Assembly (NCBI GenBank): GCA_964444805.1
Contig: CAYUIK010000087.1
Span: 1 to 42,260, forward strand
DNA length: 42,260 nucleotides
DNA from: RECG01 sp964444805
GTDB taxonomy: Bacteria > Bacillota_I > Bacilli_A > Acholeplasmatales > Acholeplasmataceae
Direction of reading: 5' to 3'
The notes under the pieces were generated by a model. It searched no databases. It was not told the origin of the DNA and saw only the letters and a program-made list of their open reading frames with translations. Shown in pieces: positions 16,401-23,023 of the stretch. Position 1 is the stretch's first letter; the number at the start of each line of letters is the position of its first letter. The position numbers were made by a program, and so were the translations under genes.

Positions 16401-17946
16401 CGTTCTCTTTGATATGTCCGACATCAAATGATGCGTTGTGTGCGACGAGGATGCTGTCCTTTGCAAAGTCTAGAAAGGATATCATCGCCTGATCGATCGT
16501 CGGTGCATCTCGAACCATCTCATCGGTGATCGACGTGAATTTCGTCGTGGCGTCCGTCAAAGGCTCGTCGGGATTGACGAATGTCTGAAAGCGTTCGACG
16601 ATCGTATTCGACACGACTTTCACGGCACCGATCTCGATGATCTTGTCACGCGTAATGGAAAGGCCGGTCGTTTCGATGTCGAATACGACAAACGTCGCAT
16701 CCTTAAGATTTCGATCTTCTTTTACGGGCGTCGTCATCCGAAAACGCGCCTCATCGACAAAGTCGAGTTCAACGCCATAGATCGGTTTGATCTTTTTCTT
16801 GTAACAGACCTTGGCGATCTCGGGATATGCGTGAAGGTTGTTGTGGTCGGTGAAGGCGATCGCTTCATGACCCCATTTCGTAGCACGATCGACGTACTCT
16901 TCGACATCCGTCACGGCGTCCATGCTCGACATTTTGGTGTGAACATGGAATTCGATCCGTTTCTTCTTGGCGTGATCCGTTCGTTCGGTTTTCGGTGTGG
17001 CATTCAAGTATGTGATGCAATTCGATTGTTTGAGCATCAGGACAACCGTTTTTTGAAACGTATCGAATTCAGCGATACCGATGACCGATACGCGATCGCC
17101 TTCTTTCAAAGCACGCGCGAACTCTTTATCCTCGTCTGTGTTCAAAAAACGTTTGGCATAAATCGCATCATCCTCGTCGGCAATGACGAGTGTAAGAAGT
17201 TCCGATCGTTTCAAGCGTCGCACCTCGACGCGATCGATGACTCCTTCAACGACGAACTTGGTATCGCCCTTTTCATTCTTGTATTGATCGAGCCGGTACT
17301 GATCGATCGGTATTTCCCGAATCGCTACGGCGTCCGGGTTTCGTTTCCGGGAAAAAACGCGCTTCTTGGTTTCTACGCTTTCCTGCTTTTTGATGACTTT
17401 CTTCTTTTCTTTGAGCAGCGTATTCTGTTCATCGATCGAGGATTCGATCAACTGACTGACCGGGACGAGATCTTCAGCGACTTGCAACTCGAAGCCGATG
17501 GAAAATCCGAGCTGTTGAAAAAAGGTTTTCAACGTAGCGAAATATTCCTTCACATACGTGCTGTCGGGATCGACGATCAACGTATAGGTGTTTCGATCAA
17601 AGGAAGCCTTGAAATTTTTCAAAACGAGAAAACTCGCCTTATCTTTTGCGAGTTCGAGTACGACAAAATCAAAGTAGACCTTGGCATAGGGACCGATATC
17701 GGCGTGTTTCTGATAGTGGATGACAACGTCGATTCCCCGGAGTACCGACGGTTTGAAAAAATAGCTTTTCATCGTCTGGATAAAGGCAAACAACGCCTCT
17801 GGTGCGATGACTTCTTCGAGTAAGATATCGAATGTCCACAACTTTTTAGCGGGATCGATCGTGACATGATTGAGTTTTGCCTGTTTTAAGATCGGTGAGG
17901 CGAAATCGGATTGTCGCAAAAAGACATCGAATTTGTTTTCTTTCAC
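13477..17946 (-). CDS. polC: DNA polymerase III alpha subunit, PolC type
   Basis: This 1489-residue replicative polymerase has a built-in proofreading exonuclease. In order: N-terminal domain, OB-fold (about 225-320), PHP domain starting about 330 (EFHVHTKMSSMDAVTD), inserted DEDD exonuclease (about 420-590; FDIETTGL, HNASFD), second PHP part (ATGDVHYL), polymerase core with GSRGSVGSS near 897 and PDIDLNFSG near 999 carrying the catalytic Asp pair, then fingers and C-terminal domains (RRSTGQHPGGIV, FPKAHATAYVIMA). Length is slightly above the Bacillus protein. The zinc-ribbon-like site is altered: CPNG near 922 instead of CPNC, although CPIC near 968 is kept. Start is GTG, with AAAGGAG upstream, in a GTGA overlap with the preceding gene. 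Confidence 0.96.
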   Translation of the reverse strand: MKENKFDVFLRQSDFASPILKQAKLNHVTIDPAKKLWTFDILLEEVIAPEALFAFIQTMKSYFFKPSVLRGIDVVIHYQKHADIGPYAKVYFDFVVLELAKDKASFLVLKNFKASFDRNTYTLIVDPDSTYVKEYFATLKTFFQQLGFSIGFELQVAEDLVPVSQLIESSIDEQNTLLKEKKKVIKKQESVETKKRVFSRKRNPDAVAIREIPIDQYRLDQYKNEKGDTKFVVEGVIDRVEVRRLKRSELLTLVIADEDDAIYAKRFLNTDEDKEFARALKEGDRVSVIGIAEFDTFQKTVVLMLKQSNCITYLNATPKTERTDHAKKKRIEFHVHTKMSSMDAVTDVEEYVDRATKWGHEAIAFTDHNNLHAYPEIAKVCYKKKIKPIYGVELDFVDEARFRMTTPVKEDRNLKDATFVVFDIETTGLSITRDKIIEIGAVKVVSNTIVERFQTFVNPDEPLTDATTKFTSITDEMVRDAPTIDQAMISFLDFAKDSILVAHNASFDVGHIKENARVLGLDFNSDYVIDTLNMARYFYHESLKRFNLKAVAKHFKVNLEQHHRADADAEATAQILLTMLSDLTKRKIRTYSEIDRSIDLREAWKHEKPYHINVLVQNQKGYKNLFRLISDALTDHFHSGPRTLSSVLKTYREGLLVGSGCSHGNVFEAALNGDDETLKEAIAFYDYIEVQPPEAYRHLKADLGEYADEIIEAVITKIVRYAKEAGKIVIATGDVHYLDQKDVLYREIYIRTPLVGGGIHDLFPYDRMPDQYFLSTEEMLERMRFLGDDLAAEITIENTHVLNRKIDAIKAFPDDLYSLPDDAFKDTLGIESITDEVRRLVYDKLQYLYGNEPHPYITERVSRELSNIIDNRFAPIYYMSHLLVKKSLEDGYLVGSRGSVGSSLVATLLDITEVNPLRPHYRCPNGDFTAFYFTEEEIHRYGVTPEQKAFFQELKAAQSGYDLKEADCPICGAKLAKDGHNIPFETFLGFKGDKVPDIDLNFSGEYQAKAHAYVRELLGEDHTFRAGTIQTVAERNAFGYVKGYLEDKNLTFRKAQIERLAKKIQGVRRSTGQHPGGIVVVPKSQSIFDVTPIQYPANDTNSEWKTTHFDYHSFESNLLKLDILGHDDPTMLKYLMDYVNLNPDDFPFDRAQDIPVDDPRVYRIFSRVDAFNVDDDDAKKEIASFGIPEFGTPFTRQMLTAIRPNTFAGLVKISGLSHGTDVWLKNAQALIDNTTQYGTIDFNDIIACRDDIMVQLAEFGLEPDRAFEIMEFVRKGKPSKDPVKWLEYEQEMRQNGVPEWYIWSAGQIKYMFPKAHATAYVIMAMRIAWFKVYKPLLFYSAFFSKRASHFEYDTMVAGKSAIRKRIIELSQGYGRTAKDENLLVTLSVAHEMVLRGFTFLPVDIHTSLATTFRMEEGGLRMPFSTIDGLGAAVAEDVCNNRLERPFDSVADIKRRTRLNKTLFDKLMDYGAFGDLKSENNVIDDGLFAL

Positions 17947-18722
17947 TTGACCGCTCCTTTCGGAATCACATGAATCGAGCGATAAGCCCAGACATGATAG
18001 ATGTATGTAACAAGAATGCTGATGAATCCGATTACTGCAAGATCAAAGAGCACGAGGATGAGCTCAACGACGACATAGACAGTCGTTAGGTAAACCGACA
18101 GTTTGAAACGATGCTTGAACGGAAGTTCGATGCGATAGATGAAGAGCATCATGACGAGCGTCATGAAAAGCGTCATGAGCACGTAATCGATCAAGCCGAT
18201 GATGTAGGTATAGTTGAGATCGACGAACAAGAGAAGGCTGACATCGTCTAGAAAAGATTTGATCGACAGCGTTAAACGACTGATTTCGGCATCCGTCGGA
18301 TCGGCGAAGTCGAAGTCGATCAGCCCGAGATGCTCATAACTTGCCCTCTCGATGACGATTTGATTGGCCATGAGCACGAGGTGCTCTTCTTCAAACACGA
18401 CGGCCAGCGATGAAAACGACTGTTCCTGCTCACCGACATAGATCGTGTAATAGGCAAAATCCGCTCGCGCGGGTTCCGGGTCGATTAGTCGGCTTGAATC
18501 GATTTTGGTATCGATTCCGATGATGTCCTTTGTAACGGCTGTTTTCATGGACTGATAGCGTTCCGGATCCATTCCGGGACGGATCAGCGCTGTAAGAATC
18601 AGTGGTAACAACAAGAGAAGCGGCATCAAAAAAAGATGACGAACGACCTTTCCCCAGGAATCCTTGATAAAAAAAACGGCGAGTGGTGGCTTCGTCAAAC
18701 TGGTTCGAATACGCTCTAACAT
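17943..18722 (-). CDS. DUF1189-like membrane protein
   Basis: The 259-residue protein has a hydrophobic helix near 27-48, an extracytoplasmic domain of about 120 residues, and three or four helices in the C-terminal third (around LLLFVDLNYTYIIGLIDYVL, TLFMTLVMMLFIYRI and VVVELILVLFDLAVIGFIS). The opening (LTKPPLAVFFIKDSWGKVVRHLFL) and overall layout resemble the DUF1189 family, whose function is unknown. It overlaps the polC start by four bases, so it is the promoter-proximal partner of polC. The ribosome site AAGGAG is clear. Confidence 0.65.
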   Translation of the reverse strand: MLERIRTSLTKPPLAVFFIKDSWGKVVRHLFLMPLLLLLPLILTALIRPGMDPERYQSMKTAVTKDIIGIDTKIDSSRLIDPEPARADFAYYTIYVGEQEQSFSSLAVVFEEEHLVLMANQIVIERASYEHLGLIDFDFADPTDAEISRLTLSIKSFLDDVSLLLFVDLNYTYIIGLIDYVLMTLFMTLVMMLFIYRIELPFKHRFKLSVYLTTVYVVVELILVLFDLAVIGFISILVTYIYHVWAYRSIHVIPKGAVK

Positions 18723-18743
18723 ATCGTCATCTCCTTACCACTT

Positions 18744-18773
18744 ATTATAACACATTCGGGACTAATATGATAA
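18744..18773 (-). promoter_or_regulatory. Promoter of the DUF1189-polC operon
   Basis: The minus strand has TATAAT (18744-18749) and TTATCA (18768-18773) separated by 18 bp, about 20 bases before the start codon. Confidence 0.5.
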
Positions 18774-18774
18774 A

Positions 18775-19725
18775 ATGAAAGTGATGAAAAAAGATCATGT
18801 CATGACCGCAGAAAAACACTATCAGACACTTTCCAACTACTACCGTCACGTCTATCAGCGGAAGGTTTTCAAGGTCCCTTTGAACGGTAATTTTTCGTGT
18901 CCGAACATCGATGGAACCGTTGGCTACGGCGGATGTGCTTTCTGCTCGTCCGCACGAGGTGGTGAATTCGGCGGCAATCCCCTTGAACCCTTGGAGGTCC
19001 AATTCGAAAAGGGGGTTCGCATGATGCAGCAAAAATGGAAAGACGCCGATTATATCGTCTACTTCCAGGCCAACACGAATACGCACGCTCCTCTCTCTCG
19101 TCTCAAGGAACTCTTTGAAAAGGCGATCCGCTTGGATCCAAAGATCGTCATGATCAGCATCGCGACGAGACCGGATGCCTTAAACGATGCGATCATCCGC
19201 TATTTGTCCGACCTCAACCAACAGATGCCCGTCCAAGTCGAACTTGGTTTGCAGACCATGCACGAGAAGACCGCGAAATCGATCAACCGCTGTCATGACT
19301 TGGCAACCTTCGATCGAGCTTGCCGGAAACTCGCGGAAGCCGGAATCGAAGTGGTGGCCCACATCATCAACGGCTTACCCGGTGAGACAAAAGCGATGAT
19401 GCTCGAAACGGTCAAACACCTCAATACGCTCCCGATCGACGGGATCAAGATCCACATGCTTCACATCGTCGAAAACTCGAAAATGGGCGAGGACTATAAA
19501 AAGAAACCCTGGCCACTTTTGACGCTCGACGCATATGTCGACATCGTTGTTGACCAGATTCTCTTGCTTAGAAAGGATATCATCATACATCGCTTGACCG
19601 GAGACGCCGACCAAGGCGCTTTGATTGCACCCCAATGGATTATCAAAAAATTCGTCGTCATCAATCGCATCGACCAGACCTTGCGGAAACGCGGTCTCTA
19701 CCAGGGTGATTACGATGAAACCTAG
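18775..19725 (+). CDS. ytqA: Radical SAM protein, TIGR01212/YtqA family
   Basis: The 316-residue radical SAM protein has the family-specific cysteine pattern C-X11-C-X2-C (SCPNIDGTVGYGGCAFC) and the following ARGGEFGG segment. The downstream core includes VYFQANTNTHAPL, IATRPD and VELGLQTMHEKTAKSINR. It belongs to the YtqA (Bacillus)/YhcC (E. coli) group; YtqA has been linked to the nm5U/mnm5U wobble-uridine pathway, which fits its partner ytqB here. No strong ribosome site is seen, and the start may instead be the ATG at 18784 or 18802. ytqB overlaps its end by 11 bases. Confidence 0.85.
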   Translation: MKVMKKDHVMTAEKHYQTLSNYYRHVYQRKVFKVPLNGNFSCPNIDGTVGYGGCAFCSSARGGEFGGNPLEPLEVQFEKGVRMMQQKWKDADYIVYFQANTNTHAPLSRLKELFEKAIRLDPKIVMISIATRPDALNDAIIRYLSDLNQQMPVQVELGLQTMHEKTAKSINRCHDLATFDRACRKLAEAGIEVVAHIINGLPGETKAMMLETVKHLNTLPIDGIKIHMLHIVENSKMGEDYKKKPWPLLTLDAYVDIVVDQILLLRKDIIIHRLTGDADQGALIAPQWIIKKFVVINRIDQTLRKRGLYQGDYDET

Positions 19726-20272
19726 ACATATGACCACCCTTTCGCATGTGCTTCTTTCCGACATGATCACGAAAAAAGACGTCGTCGTGGACGCCACGAT
19801 GGGCAATGGACAGGATACGCTCTTTTTAGCGCGTATCGCTTCCTATGTTTACGCCTTCGATATCCAGAATGAAGCGCTACAGAAGACGCGCGCTCTTCTC
19901 GAAAAACATGACATCGAAAACGTCGAACTGATCCAAGACAGTCACGTCCGGATTCCGGACTACGTCAAGACCTTCACGGGCGTTGTCTTTAATCTCGGCT
20001 ATCTGCCCGGTGGCAACAAAAGCGTCACGACTCAAGCGGATACGACCCTGCGCGCGATCGATCGTCTCTTGCCCATCATCGAAACGGGTTTCCTGCTCAT
20101 CGTCTGCTATCCCGGTCACGCGGAAGGCAAACAGGAAAGCGAAGCGATCAGCAACCGCCTCTCTACACTCGATCCCAAAATCTATCAGGTCACGACGATC
20201 CACCATCCTTACCAACCCCATGATCCACCCTTGATCCATCTTATTATCGGCCAAAAAAAGGACGGAACATGA
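19715..20272 (+). CDS. ytqB: tRNA nm5U/nm5s2U wobble-uridine methyltransferase, YtqB/MnmM family
   Basis: The 185-residue class I SAM methyltransferase has motif I VVDATMGNGQDTLFLA near 23-38, an acidic residue at the end of strand 2 (AFDIQNEAL), a VFNLGYLPGGN motif characteristic of this family and a GFLLIVCYPGHAEGK segment. Bacillus YtqB (MnmM) converts nm5(s2)U34 to mnm5(s2)U34 in tRNA. The frame is open upstream to 19625, but the ATG at 19715, behind AGGGTGA, gives the family N-terminus and overlaps the end of ytqA. The ytqA-ytqB pair is conserved in Firmicutes, and here the two are the only genes on this strand for several kilobases. Confidence 0.88.
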   Translation: MKPRHMTTLSHVLLSDMITKKDVVVDATMGNGQDTLFLARIASYVYAFDIQNEALQKTRALLEKHDIENVELIQDSHVRIPDYVKTFTGVVFNLGYLPGGNKSVTTQADTTLRAIDRLLPIIETGFLLIVCYPGHAEGKQESEAISNRLSTLDPKIYQVTTIHHPYQPHDPPLIHLIIGQKKDGT

Positions 20273-20288
20273 AACTCATGTTCCGTCC
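20252..20288 (-). terminator. Strong terminator of the sigma-factor operon
   Basis: GGACGGAACATG (20260-20271) and CATGTTCCGTCC (20277-20288) form a perfect 12-bp stem with a 5-base loop. On the minus strand it is followed by seven T. It overlaps the 3' end of ytqB, where the plus-strand flank has no T-run. Confidence 0.88.
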
Positions 20289-20309
20289 GAATCATCCATG
20301 ATGGGGGAC

Positions 20310-21317
20310 CTATGGACGATTACCTGGGTTATCCTCGCCATCTTCATCATCTTCGTCGTCGCGATTCTGGAAACGGTCAATTCGATCCTGAATGGCCTGT
20401 CTCCGTTCTTCCGCACGATCAAGATACTCTTCAACGCGTTCCTGGTGTTCTTCCTTGATGCGATTTCGTTGTTGCATCATTTCCATGAAGAGCACTTCAC
20501 TCATGTCATGATACTCATCCCTGAGTTCATCGAGTTCGTCTTTGAGTTCTTCTTTAAGTGTCTCGAGTTGAGCGAGGAGCTCATCGATGTTTTCACCTTC
20601 GAGCGCTTCTTCGATTTGCAATTCGAGCGCTTCGATCTGTTCTTGATAGGATGCGATCAGTGCGTCTCGTTCATTTAGAAAATCATCTTTGATCGATTCG
20701 GCAACTTCTCTGTGTTCTTGCTTTTTCTCTTGTAGCAAGTCCATCAATTCTTCTTGTTCCATACCAATGACATCTTCTAAGGTCAGTTCGTCGCTCATTT
20801 CAACGACTTTTTGCGCCAGACGCAAGAACCCCGGATTGACGCCGTAACTTTCCGCTTCAGCGATAAAGTCTGGCATGTAACCCTTGTCAACGGCACGACC
20901 GATCATGGCACGCGCATTGAACGACGCATTAACATGTTCCTTGATGCGGTTTTGAACAGCTTCGCGAATTTCGGCCTTTTTCGCTTGAACATCAACAGCT
21001 ACGACGATTTCTTCGTCTTCGGTGTCGATAAATCCAAGTGCAATCGCTTCAGCGATGATCAGATCAACCGCTTCATCGACAGGCAATCCCACGAGTTCGA
21101 GATCGAGCAAGAGCAATTCGCCATCCTCATTAAGCGGATTGGCGTAAATGACGATATCAGACGGCGAAACGATCAATTCGACGCTCGGATTGATGTCTAG
21201 CGTCACATACGTATCCTCATTGGATAGAAGCTCCGTATCCTCACCACTACAACCGGCAATCAGAAAGACTGCGAACAACACAACTGCAAAGCTCATGAAC
21301 CATTTCATTTTTTTCAT
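20310..21317 (-). CDS. Lipoprotein with RsgI-like autoproteolytic domain and coiled coil
   Basis: The 335-residue protein has a lipoprotein signal (hydrophobic 5-22, lipobox LIAGC, Cys23). Residues about 36-170 closely resemble the extracytoplasmic middle domain of RsgI anti-sigma factors: YVTLDINPSVEL, a PLNEDGELLL segment, the VDEAVDLIIAEAIALGFI helix and later VDKGYMPDF. In clostridial RsgI the Asn-Pro bond of the DINPS motif self-cleaves during signalling; it is present here as Asn43-Pro44. Residues about 185-320 are a long charged coiled coil with an acidic tail. It lacks the cytoplasmic RsgI anti-sigma domain and is the third gene after a sigma factor. The ribosome site is AAAGGAGG. Function is inferred. 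Confidence 0.75.
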   Translation of the reverse strand: MKKMKWFMSFAVVLFAVFLIAGCSGEDTELLSNEDTYVTLDINPSVELIVSPSDIVIYANPLNEDGELLLLDLELVGLPVDEAVDLIIAEAIALGFIDTEDEEIVVAVDVQAKKAEIREAVQNRIKEHVNASFNARAMIGRAVDKGYMPDFIAEAESYGVNPGFLRLAQKVVEMSDELTLEDVIGMEQEELMDLLQEKKQEHREVAESIKDDFLNERDALIASYQEQIEALELQIEEALEGENIDELLAQLETLKEELKDELDELRDEYHDMSEVLFMEMMQQRNRIKEEHQERVEEYLDRAEERRQAIQDRIDRFQNRDDEDDEDGEDNPGNRP

Positions 21318-21346
21318 TGTTTATTCCTCCTTTGTTCACTCTCTAT

Positions 21347-21362
21347 ACGGGATTCGTCCCGT
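21347..21362. other. Intercistronic hairpin
   Basis: ACGGGA and TCCCGT form a 6-bp stem with a 4-base loop between the putative anti-sigma gene and the lipoprotein gene. The T-run lies on the plus-strand side (21362-21366), so it is not a normal terminator for this operon. It may be a processing or stability element. Confidence 0.35.
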
Positions 21363-21378
21363 TTTTATTGGTGTTTTC

Positions 21379-22419
21379 CTAAATTTTACCCTTTAATCGC
21401 GCTTTTTCGTAGTGATAGACATCTTCTCCTTGGGGCTTGACTCGATAATCATAGGTCCAAGAACCCGTTTCCATCGACTCCTTCAAACGGATATCGATGC
21501 GTCCTGTTTCCTTCCGATCGTCGACGATCATGGCGTATTTAACCGCGAGCACGGGTTTCTCATCGTTATTCTCACGGTCGAGTGAGAAGCGATACGTGCC
21601 TCGGTGTGTCCCACTTAGAAACTGGAGAAAGACGTGTGACCGTTCGTTTTTTTCAATGGTAATATCGAACTGTTCGGTAGAAACATCACCTTCGAACACG
21701 TCAATCGTGTAACGGCGCTCTTCCTTTGTATCGATCAACGTCGATTCGATCGCATACCCGTCAGCCAAAACAATACGGTATAAAAAGGATTGTGTCGACG
21801 CATCCATTTGCGTTCGTGCCGAAACGAAATATGCCCCATTCGGCGTGGCTAAAAGACCTTCGACTGCGATCGTGGATTCGTCTTGCTGCAATAGATCGTA
21901 ATAGAGGTGGTAGTCCATTTGCTCGTCAAGAAAGTTTAAACTCGAAAAGCGCATGTGCTTCTGATAGGATACGGCGGATCCGGCATCCGTCACTTCAAAC
22001 GTCGGGTCACTCGCGAAAAGGTGTTCCATCAGGTGAAAATAATTCCCGAGTCCGTCGAGCTCGTCATCGATCAGATTCGAATCCGTTGTCTCTTCCGCAC
22101 TTTGCAGTAATATCCGATCGGTGAACACGTCGTTCGCCAAGCTTGCCGACATGACCGAAGAAAGCGCAATCGTTTCCTCGTCAAGCGTCAACGTATCCGG
22201 TCTGGTTGTCGTTTGCAGTAGGACGAACGTAAGAACGAGCACCATGACAGCAAAACTCGTCTTGAGCATCGGACGCCACCACGCTCGACTAAGAACAGGT
22301 TTTGCCGTCGTTGTTTTCGGCAAGCGAGCGACTCGATCGATGATGCTTTCTGCAAGATCGGGAACATCGACGTCGTCCGCTTTCTTTTTTAACCATGCGA
22401 TGATATCCTTGTTTTTCAT
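21379..22419 (-). CDS. Single-pass membrane protein, putative anti-sigma factor
   Basis: The 346-residue protein has a 50-residue cytoplasmic N-terminus (KKKADDVDVPDLAESIIDRVARL), one membrane helix (about 52-70) and a long extracytoplasmic domain rich in beta-prone sequence. I do not recognise a named family. The case for an anti-sigma role rests on position: its ATGA start overlaps the stop of an ECF sigma gene, and the topology (short inside, one helix, sensor outside) is that of membrane anti-sigma factors. No zinc-binding anti-sigma HxxxCxxC motif is visible. The domain outside may sense a ligand or bind the RsgI-like lipoprotein encoded next. Confidence 0.55.
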   Translation of the reverse strand: MKNKDIIAWLKKKADDVDVPDLAESIIDRVARLPKTTTAKPVLSRAWWRPMLKTSFAVMVLVLTFVLLQTTTRPDTLTLDEETIALSSVMSASLANDVFTDRILLQSAEETTDSNLIDDELDGLGNYFHLMEHLFASDPTFEVTDAGSAVSYQKHMRFSSLNFLDEQMDYHLYYDLLQQDESTIAVEGLLATPNGAYFVSARTQMDASTQSFLYRIVLADGYAIESTLIDTKEERRYTIDVFEGDVSTEQFDITIEKNERSHVFLQFLSGTHRGTYRFSLDRENNDEKPVLAVKYAMIVDDRKETGRIDIRLKESMETGSWTYDYRVKPQGEDVYHYEKARLKGKI

Positions 22420-22928
22420 TTGAAGTCGTCACCTACCTTTTCTCTTAATGTCCGAATCCCCTTCTGATAGAGCCACAGCACCGTTCCGAGCGGCTTGTTC
22501 GTGATCCGCGCGATATCCTTGAACTTCAGGTCGTTAATGATGCGTTGCGTGATGACCTCACGCTCGGCTTCGTCTAGCAGATTTAAAATCTCTAGGACTT
22601 CGGGGTCGTCATGCTCTTCCTCACTCGCAACTAAGAGAACGAGCTCGTCGGAAAGAACTTCATGTTTTCGTTTGTGATACAGATTGATGGAAAGATTTCG
22701 TGCAATCGTCAGAAGATAGGCCTTGATATTTTTGTCGGGATCGACCAGATCAATTTTTTGCAAAAACATCATATAGGCTTCCTGCATGATATCCTCGGTC
22801 AAATTGGGATCACCGAGAATATTGAGGATGGTAAAATAGACGCTCTTTTTCGTTTGCGCATAAAAAGCATCAAAAGACCGGTAATCCTTTTTCTTGAATT
22901 GCAAAATGATGTCTTTAAAATCGTCCAT
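22416..22928 (-). CDS. ECF-type RNA polymerase sigma factor
   Basis: This 170-residue sigma-70 family protein has only regions 2 and 4. Region 2 includes NLTEDIMQEAYMMFLQKI and AYLLTIARNLSINLYHKRK (about 42-88); region 4 includes LDEAEREVITQRIINDLKFKDIARI and PLGTVLWLYQKGIRTLRE (about 117-164), the DNA-binding helix-turn-helix for the -35 element. A short, acidic linker joins them. It is the first gene of a three-gene operon. The upstream gap holds the leuS terminator; no clear autoregulatory promoter was found in the sequence GAACC...CGGTA upstream. Confidence 0.9.
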   Translation of the reverse strand: MDDFKDIILQFKKKDYRSFDAFYAQTKKSVYFTILNILGDPNLTEDIMQEAYMMFLQKIDLVDPDKNIKAYLLTIARNLSINLYHKRKHEVLSDELVLLVASEEEHDDPEVLEILNLLDEAEREVITQRIINDLKFKDIARITNKPLGTVLWLYQKGIRTLREKVGDDFK

Positions 22929-22985
22929 AGATACCCCTATCCACTTATAATACCGGCAACCGTGTCATTTTATTGGTTCGATTTA

Positions 22986-23018
22986 AAGAAAAGAGGCGCC
23001 AAGTGTTCGCTTGGCGCC
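22986..23018 (-). terminator. leuS terminator
   Basis: GGCGCCAAG (22995-23003) and CTTGGCGCC (23010-23018) form a perfect 9-bp GC-rich stem with a 6-base loop, followed on the minus strand by a T-rich stretch. Confidence 0.85.
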
Positions 23019-23023
23019 AGGAA

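Noticed and set aside
22929..22990. Autoregulatory ECF promoter before the sigma gene
   Set aside because: GAACC and CGGTA are present but 19 bases apart, outside the usual 16-17; not convincing.
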